64,000 nt of DNA from positions 94,002,319-94,066,318 of the forward strand of contig OX235264.1 in NCBI GenBank assembly GCA_944472135.2, given 5' to 3'. Every line of letters starts with the position of its first letter. The first letter of the stretch is position 1. Shown piece after piece: positions 52,718 through 62,298 of this stretch. This stretch comes from Trichobilharzia regenti. Taxonomy: Eukaryota > Platyhelminthes > Trematoda > Strigeidida > Schistosomatidae. The translations under genes and the position numbers were made by a program. The notes under the pieces were generated by a model that saw only the letters and a list, made by a program, of their open reading frames with translations, did not search any database and was not told where the DNA came from.

Positions 52718-53771
52718 TGTAACAACAGAAGACAAGGGCCAGGCAACAGATCGTTTTATTATGAAAATCAACACGTATTTATACATCTTTCAACTACATT
52801 ATTATAGACAAGCGCAGTCATCTGATTGGTTGTTTAGGTAGACAAACGCAGGCTTCTGATTGGTTGTTTCGGGATTCCTTGACAGATAGAGTTCTCTCTG
52901 CGAATCATATTTTGCCACGTTAACTTTGCTGTGATTGGTTGTTGACTCAGGCTTGTTCACGGCCCATATTAGTGACCTAGACCTTAACGTAGATTAGTGC
53001 CAACCAATCGGCTAGCTGCCTGCTCTCACCACACTCGTCCCCCCGTCAAATACGTGCGACTGAAGTCGGCTTGATCTACTTGGTGCAGGCGTCATCGTTG
53101 GCTTGTCTCGCTGTATCCATTTCTGGAGCTCGCTGACGTTCACGCGCCTCTCATTGTTCGCCATTGCGACTGTGTCTGCGTAACCCCATCTCGAAGTGAC
53201 CATATATGGTCCTTCCCACTTTGGAAACTGTTTGCCTGACCCTGTCGAACATTCGTCCATACTTCGGCCCACACCTTCATATGCTGCTTTCGCCCGACCT
53301 CCCAGCAGCGTCTCAAGTAGCAGCTCCATCGCTGACAGATCTTGAACGCCACTCAACTGCGCAGAAGCCTTGAAGTCCTGCCCGAAGATCCATATGTCTC
53401 CATCAAAAACTGCAGGGTATAGGCTTTTCATTTGTCGGTAGGCAGCGACACCAAATGTAACAACAGAAGACAAGGGCCAGGCAACAGATCGTTTTATTAT
53501 GAAAATCAACACGTATTTATACATATTTCAACTACATTATTATAGACAAGCGCAGTCATCTGATTGGTTGTTTAGGTAGACAAACGCAGGCTTCTGATTG
53601 GTTGTTTCGGGATTCCTTGACAGATAGAGTTCTCTCTGCGAATCATATTTTGCCACGTTAACTTTGCTGTGATTGGTTGTTGACTCAGGCTTGTTCACGG
53701 CCCATATTAGTGACCTAGACCTTAACGTAGATTAGTGCCAACCAATCGGCTAGCAGCCTGCTCTCACCACA
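52718..53771 (-). mobile_element. Miniature LTR retrotransposon (LTR family 1)
   Basis: Two LTRs of exactly 316 bp (52718-53033 and 53456-53771), with only two differences noticed, enclose a 422-bp interior. The 4-bp duplication CTAC flanks it (52714-52717 and 53772-53775). On the minus strand the interior begins TTTGGTGTCG, giving the TGG of a primer-binding site two bases from the LTR, and ends with the purine run GACGGGGGGACGAG. The interior keeps both replication signals but almost no coding capacity. Confidence 0.93.
53012..53524 (-). CDS. Fused Gag-start / integrase-tail frame
   Basis: One open frame of 170 codons runs through the whole interior of the mini LTR element. Its first part (YRQMKSLYPAVFDGDIWIFG, then MELLLETLLGGRAKAAYE) is where Gag starts. 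The second part (FPKWEGPYMVTSRW, RVNVSELQKWIQRD) is the GPY/F-type C-terminal end of a Ty3/gypsy-like integrase. The first listed residues come from the LTR and are not a real start. A precise deletion has joined both ends of the coding region in frame. Ty3/gypsy assignment is by the integrase tail only. Confidence 0.7.
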   Translation of the reverse strand: MYKYVLIFIIKRSVAWPLSSVVTFGVAAYRQMKSLYPAVFDGDIWIFGQDFKASAQLSGVQDLSAMELLLETLLGGRAKAAYEGVGRSMDECSTGSGKQFPKWEGPYMVTSRWGYADTVAMANNERRVNVSELQKWIQRDKPTMTPAPSRSSRLQSHVFDGGTSVVRAGS

Positions 53772-54130
53772 CTACTATCTCCTGTTTAACTCAGACCACT
53801 TTGTACTAGCCACTCACCTGACACCTTTTATAACCTTGAACTGATTTGTCAATTTTCCTACCCCGCACTCTACAATTCTCTTATGATTAATCACCACCAT
53901 TGTCTCCCGTTTTACAATATTTTGGTAATCGATTTCAGTCTAGCACGTTTGTCACACGAATACGACTATTTATTTTGACACCCCATAACTAATCTGTTAT
54001 TCTACGTTAAAAATGTATTCACCGAATAACTGGCCTTTATTGTAACGACAACAAATATTATATTTTATAATTGTAAGAACCTGAAGAGAAATTATCGGAA
54101 CGAATATTCTTCGTTCAGATTGACTTTTAA

Positions 54131-54396
54131 ATAGGAAAGAATAGAGAAAACTATAAAAAAAATGAAGTTTTGAAGTTGTGTGCTTATAATTGATATGATT
54201 AGTCATCTAGTGAAAAATACTGTACTACCTAATCAGCAAATTAATACTGAATTTCAGCCTACCACAGTGCTCTGGTTTTACACATGCACCATTGTAACTC
54301 AAATACAACTAATCATCGCTTTTGTATTGGTTATTATCAATATTTAGGATTGTGAAAACTCATCACTTCTCTCAATATCTTGTTTCATGAAAAACA
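54131..54396. other. No gene seen
   Basis: Contains CTACCACAGTGCTCTGG at about 54262, related to the flank of the foldback at 24285. Otherwise featureless. Confidence 0.35.
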
Positions 54397-55440
54397 TTAT
54401 TATTATTATCATTACCTTGGGTTCCTAGTGGAACATAGGGCTTCAGCTGCACGTCTCCACTTGCTTCTGTCTTCTGCTGTACTTTTCACCCGCATCCATG
54501 TTAGTCCATACTGTTTCAACTCCTCTTCATACGACTTCCTCAATGTCACTCTTACACTAACGTCCCACTCGCTGCTTCCCTTTCGGCCTGCTTCCACTCG
54601 AGCAATGGCTTGACGCGTGCGCGATGTCACTCAGCGACCTCCACAGCGAGCGATTGCCCAATCCATCTCCACTTTCTCCTGCATACTTGTCGGTTGGCGA
54701 TTGGTTCTTGTTTTGTTTGTTTGTTCCCATAGTTTCCCATAGTTGGTGATTCTTTCCGGCCCGGCCATCTGATCTTCAGTATAGAGCCAGCGAAAACCGT
54801 TGTTGGTTGATAAAGGTCTGCATGCAACAGGCTGTTGGAAATATTCTTTGTGACCCGCCCGCCGAGTTTCTGATCCGTATATAAGAACTGACTGACTTGA
54901 TGTTTGTATTGAAAATCTGACTGAATTTTGTTGTTGATGCTGAGTGATGGAGATTTCCAGATTGATTTCAGGTTGATGAATGTGTTTCTCGCCTTCTAGA
55001 TTCTCGATTTGACATCCTCGTCCGTTCCTCCTGTAGTTGAGACAATGCTGCCTAGATAAGTGAATGAAGTAACTAAGCTCTTTCAGATACCTCCAGTTGA
55101 TGGTGATTGACGCTGGATGTTGCTGCTGTTGTTGTTGGTTGGTTATTTTCATCACCTCCGTCTTGTCTATGTTCACTTGGAGTCCTATCTTCGCCGGCTG
55201 CTTCTTCGACCAGTTTGTCGGTTTTCTACTGTGAGTCTTCGATTGTGTGTGACATCAAACATGAATCATCCGCGAAATCCAGGTCTTCTAGGTTCGTCAC
55301 GTCGGTCCAGGATATTCCTGTCCCGTTTCTCGTTTCCCACTCACTATCTGACGCATAATCCAATCCACCACAATTGGGAATATTTTTGGTGATAATAAGC
55401 ACCCTTGTCTGACACCCTTGTTATGAAGAGCATGTTTGCA
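54397..55440 (-). mobile_element. RTE-clade LINE, 3' part
   Basis: Tail TTATTATTATTATC at 54397, then the 3' landmarks CTTGGGTTCCTAGTGGAA, GCTTCCCTTTCGGCC and ATCACCTCCGTCTTGTC. It ends back near the DWIMRQ region (ACTATCTGACGCATAATCC) and GTCTGACACCC at 55410. Frames broken. Confidence 0.8.
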
Positions 55441-55939
55441 TCTAAATGTGATTTCAGAGATTTAGAGGAAAATGAATTCACCATGCGAAGACTCTTTCCT
55501 GAACTGTGAGTTTTGTGTTCATTTACTCGTCTGGATGCAGTTTATTCATGAACATACAAAACAAATTGAACTAGGAGCCATACCGACAGTTAGTACAGGT
55601 GAGTATTCAATGCAGTGTGCATTTCGAATTCTTGTTGGTTATCAGGCATTCCACTATACTGTTTTATGCCTGTTCGTGACAAAACTAAAGTCAACATCAA
55701 CGAGACACGCTGCGCTGAAATCAAGCGTTCACTTACTATCTCAACACGCAAGAACCCCTCATATTTGTTATCAACCAAAAAAGGTGTTCACGAAAATACA
55801 TTTGTTGCAGGAGATCTATTCTACAGAAAGAGGAAGAAGAATGCTAAATATTCAGAAAATGAAGCGTATGAAATTTACTAGCATCTAAGCGGAGCATTTG
55901 AATAAGCACAGTTGAAACTGATTTTCAGTTATACAATGA
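55441..55939. other. Unassigned sequence with overlapping open frames
   Basis: Two plus frames overlap (55472-55888, 138 codons; 55615-55881, 88 codons). Neither shows a domain I recognise. It lies between an RTE end and a PLE and may be host sequence or the PLE's unassigned 5' part. Confidence 0.25.
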
Positions 55940-56129
55940 GTATGAAGTCTAATTTTGTCATTTTCTCTGCAGTTTGAGTGGTGTTTCGCACAGCCATATT
56001 CTAAAGTTTACTTCATCCGAGTACCATAAACATTGGCTTGGTTTTGAGATGAAGGTTTCGAGTTGTTTTTATACCAAGATTCACAATGCCTAGAAGGATT
56101 GAGAGGAAAAGAAAGGAAAACATCAGGTC

Positions 56130-56930
56130 ATGAGTGCTCATCAGAATCAGTTTGATAAATATACTAAACAGCACAAAGAAGAACTTAAACTTCTGACGCA
56201 TAACAACGATATACTATTAACACGCCCTGACAAAGGTGCAGGTGTTGTTATTATGGATCGTAAAGATTATATCGATAAAATGTCATGTCTACTTTCAGAC
56301 AGTAGTAAATTTTTGAAACTGAACGAGAAAAACAAGACGGAATTAATTGAGAAACAACTTACCGATACTTTAAAGAGAATGAAGAACACTCATCTCATTC
56401 GTGAAGAATTATACGAAAAGATCAGACCGACAGGATCTCTAATACCAAGACTGTATGGTCTACCGAAAATACACAAAGCTGGAGTTCCAATTTGCCCTAT
56501 CTTGGATATGTCTGGATCACCCTATCATCCAGTAGGTTGGCTGAAATCCTCGAAACTGTCAGGGGGCAACTATCTAATCATTCCCCTCGGAACACCTTCC
56601 AATTTGCTGAATGCATACAGGATATAAATGCGTCGAATAAACTAATGCTGTCTTTGGATGTAGAATCCTTATTTAGGAACGTTCCAGAGACCATATATTT
56701 TATATGCAAATATATTGAAGACAACAAATAGTACATAGGGATACTTACTACAGATCTTAAAGAACTACTTTTGAGATTTACTTTGAGTGTACAGTTTACT
56801 TTCAATGAAACAATCTACAGACAGAAGGATGGTATTGCGACGGGTTCTCCCTTGGGTCCTCTCCTTGCAGACATTTTTGTGTCCAGTCTAGAAAAATGGC
56901 CCCCTGAAGCCTATAATCCAAAGCTTTCAA
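56130..56930 (+). pseudogene. PLE reverse transcriptase, N-terminal part
   Basis: TRPDKGAGVVIMDRKDYIDK, GLPKIHKAG and PILDMSGSPYH lead up to a frameshift near 56530. The following frame has LMLSLDVESLFRNVPE (motif A). After a stop at about 56729 it continues KDGIATGSPLGPLLADIFV (motif B), then a frame change at a C-rich run near 56900. At least three lesions. Confidence 0.85.
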
Positions 56931-57644
56931 ATGTATAAAAGGTATGTAGATGACACCTTTATTATTTGTAATACTGATTGTAACCTGAATAATATATTAA
57001 ATGTATTTAATGAGCGCCATCCTGCGATAAAATTCACACTCGAAATGGAGAACGAGTTTAGCATTCATTTCCCCGATGTGAACTTATCAAGAAGAACCGA
57101 TGGAACTTTGAAGAGATCGATTTATCGTAAGCTGTTATGGAATGGTCAACTGATAGATTTCTACATCTGGGTACCCCTTGGTCGAAAACGAAACCTGGCC
57201 CGGTCGCTTACCACTCGTATTCGGCGCATATGTAGCACTGATACTGTGGAAGATGAGTTATACATTTTGAGGAAAGTCCTAATGGAAAATGGATTTCCAC
57301 CACGTTTTATAGATAAGAATATACATTCAAAGTCTACAAAACGTGACTTATCAACTGTTCTCAAGAAAATACTTTACATGAGCTTGGAATTCAAAGGGGA
57401 CTTAGCTTCCGTTATCATGAAACGAAGGATATCACAGTCCCTGAAAACAACATTCCCTGCTGCATCTCTGAGAATAGCCTTTACTAGCCGACCATTATTG
57501 TTCAATAACCTGAAGGACAAGATCCCGCTGTTGACCAACTCTATGTGTGTTTATCAATTTACCTGCTCGTATGGAGCTAGGTATATCGGTCGTTCGACTC
57601 GAGTTTTGTCCAAGAGGGTGCAAGAACACTATCCTGCTTGCTAA
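56931..57644 (+). pseudogene. PLE catalytic RT box and GIY-YIG core
   Basis: 237 open codons. KRYVDDTFIICNTDC holds the catalytic YVDD. FPDVNLSRRTDGTL replaces the usual FLDV. KLLWNGQLIDFYIWVP follows, then CVYQFTCSYGARYIGRSTR and RVQEHYPAC, where a premature stop falls just after the GIY-YIG EH. The CSCG of relatives reads CSYG here. The remaining C-terminus (SSxIRSEIIEHLVDNDH-like, VIYKAKSNLPKSLR) lies beyond the stop to 57890. Confidence 0.85.
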
Positions 57645-58440
57645 TTACAAAAAGGTGGAAGTGGAGCAATAAGAAGCGAGATCATTGAACATCTGGTTGA
57701 TAATGATCACCTTATCTCTATAGCCTCCGCCTTTAAAGTCATCTACAAGGCAAAGAGCAATCTACCCAAATCCCTACGTACCCGACCCATCTGTATTGCT
57801 GTAGCCATCTTTGGTTATCGAAACAGAAAAGCCAGATCTCTGTGTACAGAAAAAGTGCGTTCAACCCCTCCAACTTTCATGGTCTTAATCCCTCTATGCT
57901 AAAATATGGTAATCCTTAATCATATTTTAGCTCTACCAATTTTTCATTTTTTCATTTTGTCTATTCAATTTGTATACTCTTCCTTATTAAGTCAATTGTT
58001 ATTATTACTATTCTCGCTTTGAACTGTCCCCGGTATTATTTCACTTGTTCCACTTGTCATTCTAAATCACTTCTTTTTTACCACGATAAATTCTATGCTA
58101 TTAAATTTCACACAATATTACGTAACCTTTTTGTTTTATTCGATTTGTCTATTTAACCTATAATTGCACACCCTTTTTCAAGTTCTATCCATCCTATGAA
58201 TTATTCTAGGTATGTATGACGTTAATTTGCTTTGCCACTTGACATTTAACTACGATTATAATCACAAACATTTTAGTTTTAGTTGAACTTCATATGATTA
58301 TTATTATCATTATTTTATGCATTCACACCCAAGATTGAATTCCTTCACCGGATATAACTTCTTAAAAACCATATACATATACGACTGTACAGCTTGATGA
58401 TAAATTCGTTAAAAAGAGTCTCTTCTCTGAATCACCACTT

Positions 58441-58956
58441 GTTTTGATTTTCTATATGTTGCAATTGGAATTTTCCATGACTTAAAAATAATATAATGTT
58501 CAATTAAAAATTTATGACGGATAGCTCTATACTTTTTTTGAGAGTCGAAAGCAAATGTGTAAGTTTCGGTAGATTCAGTGTCCTATCTGTTAGTGTTAAT
58601 CTTGTACAGAAATGATTAAGTCTGTTTCCGTGTCATCTTCAGTAAGAGGTAATTCTGGGTAGGGAACCACCAAGTACCTGTCGTCAAATGAATGTGTTGG
58701 AAAGAAAAGAGGTGGATGCGAAACACACTGAGGAGACTGTTGACTAATACCACATATCAGGTCGTCGCTTGAAGGGAATTAGAAATAATGAGTTGGCTGT
58801 CAGCGTGCGAAATGGAGGATATTGTGTGTGTGTGTGTATGTAGAGGAGATGAGAGCCTATGGGCAATCGTGGAGCTAGCTAACGAGAATTTTGCAAGTGA
58901 CATACTGATTGAAACATTTTAGTGACTTCTTTTCTGCCAATTGTCTCTTCACACAG
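58441..58956. other. Intergenic or intronic, no repeat recognised
   Basis: Includes a short GTGTGTGTGTGTGT run near 58830. It ends in the splice acceptor of the exon at 58957, so at least its right part is probably intron. Confidence 0.4.
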
Positions 58957-59027
58957 AACCCTGGATTAACTTCTGTAAAGATGCAGGGAAACAGTTGCTA
59001 ATTAATGGAGAGGATATTCTTTATGCG
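58957..59027 (+). CDS. Internal exon of an unidentified host gene
   Basis: Acceptor TTGTCTCTTCACACAG ends at 58956 and donor GTAAGA starts at 59028. The 71-nt exon completes a split codon and then reads PWINFCKDAGKQLLINGEDI, LYA, ending on a codon boundary. The frame is free of stops and unlike any retroelement here. I do not recognise the protein. Neighbouring exons were not found; an RTE copy begins about 240 bp downstream, inside the presumed intron. Confidence 0.5.
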
Positions 59028-59379
59028 GTAAGATAATTTCAGCTCACTTATATCAAGAATTCAAATGCCTATTAACCCAGCAATGTCTATTATATGAGTC
59101 AAAGGCAGAACACTACTAATCCTACTTACAGCCTCCGATGAACTACATGAAGTGTGATAAGACTGAAATCCAACTGGTCATTACGAGTGACACCACAAGT
59201 ACAACACTGTGAAAACAAGACAGCAGTGACACAGGGACGCCGAGGTTTTGTATGCAAGAGAAGGCTGTTTTGAAAATGGTCAGCATAATTATATTAACAT
59301 TATCCAGTAATGTTATGCACCCATAAACAAAGCAGAACTCAAAAATAAAGAAGAATTCTACAGATAACTACAGGGAGCA

Positions 59380-59600
59380 ATGGACAATACTCCAGCTGGT
59401 GACATTAAAATACTAATGGGAGAAATGAACGCCAAACTGGGACCAGACAACACAGGAAGAGAACTCATCATGGGTAGAGAAGCTCTCGGAGAAATGAATG
59501 AAAATGGAGAACTCTTCGCCGACTTCTGCGCCTTCAATGAACTAGTGATTGGTGGCAGCGTATTCAAACACAAAGATATCCCACAAGGCTACAAAGGACA
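59380..59600 (+). pseudogene. RTE endonuclease fragment
   Basis: IKILMGEMNAKLGPDNTGRE (MGDFNAK motif with Asp-Phe replaced by Glu-Met), IMGREALGEMNENGELFADF and LVIGGSVFKHKDIP are typical of RTE APE endonucleases. After HKDIP the expected W..PDG..NQIDH and SDH.L motifs are absent. Confidence 0.8.
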
Positions 59601-60522
59601 TCTTCATTGCAAGCATAAAGGACGAAGCCGAGACACAAATCAACACCAGCGAAGAGGTCGGCGTCGAAAAGCACTGTGAAAACTTGAAAACGGTGTGGAG
59701 CCAAACCTGCATGGAAGTTCTAGGCAGAAAAAAGAGACAGGACAAACAGTGGCTCACTACGGACACTTGGAAACTAATAGAAGAGAGAAGGACAGTGAAA
59801 CAAAAGATTACCCAGTGCACTGACGAGCAACAAAAACAGGAGTTGAATGCAAGCTACAATACACTGAACAAAAGAGTGAAGAAGAGTGCCAGTGAAGACA
59901 AAAGAAAATATTATGAAACCATGTCAAGTGAAGCACAACAAGCTGCAGTGCAGGCAAAGGAGACCTCTCCACACTCTACCAAACAACTAGGCGTCTATCG
60001 GGCAAACGATCGACACAGATTAAGCCAGTAAAGGATGACGATGGAAAGTCAATCGCCAAAGAGGTGGAACAGAGGAAGCACTGGACTGGACACTTCAAAA
60101 GACTTCTAAATCGACCGACACCTACAGCGCGCCCAACAACACCAATAACGGAAGCAGAACTACCAGTGAACATCGACCCCCCGACGAAATCAGAAGTCCT
60201 GAATGCAATCAAGATGCTTAAAGCTGGGAAAGCAGCAGGACCAGATGGAATCCCAGCAGAAGCTTTGAAAACGGACCCAGAGACAACAGCGGACTTGATG
60301 ACGCCACTAATGGAGAAGGTGTGTAAAGAGGGCAAAGTACCTGATGATTGGAAAAAAGGATACTTATTCAAACTACCGAAGAAAGGAGACTTAAGTCAAT
60401 GCTACAACTGGCGCAGCATTATGCTCCTGTCCATCCTAAACCAAATACTAAGCCGCATCATCCTGGAGAGAATCAAACAGGCCAACCTGGATGAAAACAT
60501 CGACCAGAACAGGCTGGGTTGA
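59549..60522 (+). pseudogene. RTE linker and reverse transcriptase
   Basis: The frame 59549-60031 holds the linker (VWSQTCMEVLGRKKRQDKQW). Frame 60064-60522 holds HFKRLLNRPTPTARP, AIKMLKAGKAAGPDGIPAEA, WKKGYLFKLPKKGDLSQCYN, WRSIMLLSILNQILSRIIL and ends LDENIDQNRLG. RT continues in broken frames: INFGKAFDSVDREVIW (motif A) near 60610, RTRVRRGSLLSPMIF (motif B) near 60790, and a degraded FADD-like box near 60930. Very similar to the copy at 43379. Confidence 0.85.
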
Positions 60523-61777
60523 GGAGAAACAAGTCATGTACTCAACAAAGCACTACACTACGGATCATCATTGGACAAATCTTGGAATGGCTGTCTCCTC
60601 TCTATCTTAACTTCATCAACTTTGGAAAGGCATTCGACAGCGTCGATCGAGAGGTGATTTGGCAACTACTTCGCTACTGCGGGGTCCCATCGACAGTTAT
60701 ACATCTCATCCAACAGTTGTACAACAATGCTGCATGTCAAGTAATCCACAACGGGAAACAACGGGAAACGGAAGCCTTCGAAGTAAGGACAAGAGTGAGG
60801 CGAGGCAGTCTACTATCACCAATGATCTTCCTGAATGGAGCAGATTGGATAATGTGACAGACAACGGCAATCAACGAGGGAACAGGTATAAAATGGACTC
60901 ACACAAAAGACTAGGGGGATCTGGATTTCGCCGATGATGGTATATGTCTGATTTCCCACAAACTGGAAGATATGCAAGTGAAAAGCAACAAGTTGGCAGA
61001 AGAAGCATCAAAGATAGGACTTCAGGTGAACATGGATAAAACGGAGGTGATGAAGATTCCTGGCCAACAACAGCAGCAGCAACGGCGACAACAACAGACA
61101 ACAATCAACCAGCATAAATGGGAGGAACCTGAAAGAAACAACCTCCTGTACCTACCTGGGAAAAGCAAGACAAGCTTTCGTTACTCTCAAGTCTGTGTGG
61201 AGGTCAACAGCACTCAGCATCAATAATAAGATCCGGATTTTCAACTCCAATGTGAAGTCAGTGCTACTGGCGCGTCATAAAGAGCATCTCAAACAAACTT
61301 CAGACCTTCATTAACAGTTGTCTTCGCTCAATACTTCACTCAAGATCAGATGGCCAGCCAGAAAAGATCAGCAACAGGATCTCTGGTAATGAGCGAACCA
61401 ACCAGGAACCGATTGTGAAACAAATATGCAGGAAGAAATGGAGTTAGGTGGATTGGCCATACTGTAAGAAAACCATCAATTGTCATCACTAGACAAGCCA
61501 TCGCTTGAGTGGAACCCGGAAGGGAAGTGGCGAGGTGGTCGTGTAACAGTCACTTGAAGGAGTTCATGTGAAGAGGAGATAAAAACATTTGGGCAGACTT
61601 GGAGCCAGGTGAAAACTCTAGCAGAGAACCGAACGCAATGGAGACTCGCAGCTGAAGCCCTATGTTCCTCTAAGAATTAAATGATATAACAATAATAAAT
61701 AATATCAAGTATTTCAGTTTGTATTTTCATTATAGAGATTAAGAACAAAAATAATTCACATATAAAAGAAGACTCAC

Positions 61778-61931
61778 AGAAAACCTTGACGAAATCCTTT
61801 TCTAGCTGCCAGCTCTTCATCGGTTGGTCGTCTCAAAGAAATTTCCCTTACACAGTCTGGTTCTTGAACTATTAGTACGAAATAGTTCCTTAAAGCATAG
61901 TGAGTCCCATGGAAATTGACAAACATTCGTC
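61778..61931 (-). CDS. Exon of an unidentified host gene
   Basis: On the minus strand the acceptor ATTTTATTTTAAG precedes 61931 and a strong donor GTGAGT follows 61778. The frame RMFVNFHGTHYALRNYFVLI, VQEPDCVREISLRRPTDEEL, AARKGFRQGF is protein-like, with a charged DEELAARK end. If the donor were not used, a TGA at 61774-61776 would end the protein. Another frame is also open but has poorer composition. I do not recognise the family. It is opposite in strand to the exon at 58957, so it belongs to a different gene. Confidence 0.5.
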
Positions 61932-62298
61932 CTTAAAATAAAATGAGCGAGAATACACTTTAGTGTTTTACAGGAATCGCCTCACATCTCTGCAAGTAGA
62001 CTTAGTTCATGAATGAAGTGAAATAATAATGATCTGATGATCAGTTGAGTTTTGAAGTTCGGTTGATACAGATCAGCAATGATAATTTGTAAGTCATTGA
62101 TTTATATCCTCCAGCAATACGGGATTTCATTCCATCATCATTAGTCGTCCATTTCATGTCAATAGACGTGTGTCAGTTCATAGCTATCCAATGAACATTT
62201 AGACATCATACAAATTAGATAAAAGATGCCATTGGAAAATGTTATTCCTATCACCAGGTTTAACAATACTGAGACGAGAATAAATTATGTATTATTAA
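61932..62298. other. Probable intron or flank, no repeat recognised
   Basis: On the minus strand a short frame near 62110-61990 (LQIIIADLYQPNFKTQLIIR) ends before a GTGAGG and could be a further exon. Joining it would put the next exon in its less protein-like frame, so I do not call it. Confidence 0.3.

Larger units (their letters stand above)
51200..54130 (+). mobile_element. PLE split by an LTR element
   Basis: RT and endonuclease remnants at 51510-52460 are followed by a 3' untranslated stretch. It is cut at 52717 by the LTR element and resumes at 53776, ending in a terminal repeat at about 54055-54115 (GAACCTGAAGAG, GAATATTC, GTTCAG). The duplicated CTAC marks where the LTR element entered. 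Confidence 0.75.
55940..58440 (+). mobile_element. PLE, long but broken copy
   Basis: Carries most of the RT (56130-56930), the catalytic box and GIY-YIG (56931-57644), the C-terminus (57650-57890), an untranslated 3' part and a terminal repeat at 58375-58435 (ACGACTGTACAGC, TTGATGATAAATTCG). Same lineage as 28211. The left limit is uncertain. Confidence 0.85.
59270..61705 (+). mobile_element. RTE-clade LINE with internal deletion
   Basis: 5'-truncated copy that starts inside the endonuclease (NIIQ.CYAP near 59300), runs through RT and ends AAGCCCTATGTTCCTC then AATAATAAATAAT at about 61705. The last third of the endonuclease is deleted at about 59580-59600. Probably lies in an intron or between two host genes. 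Confidence 0.9.
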
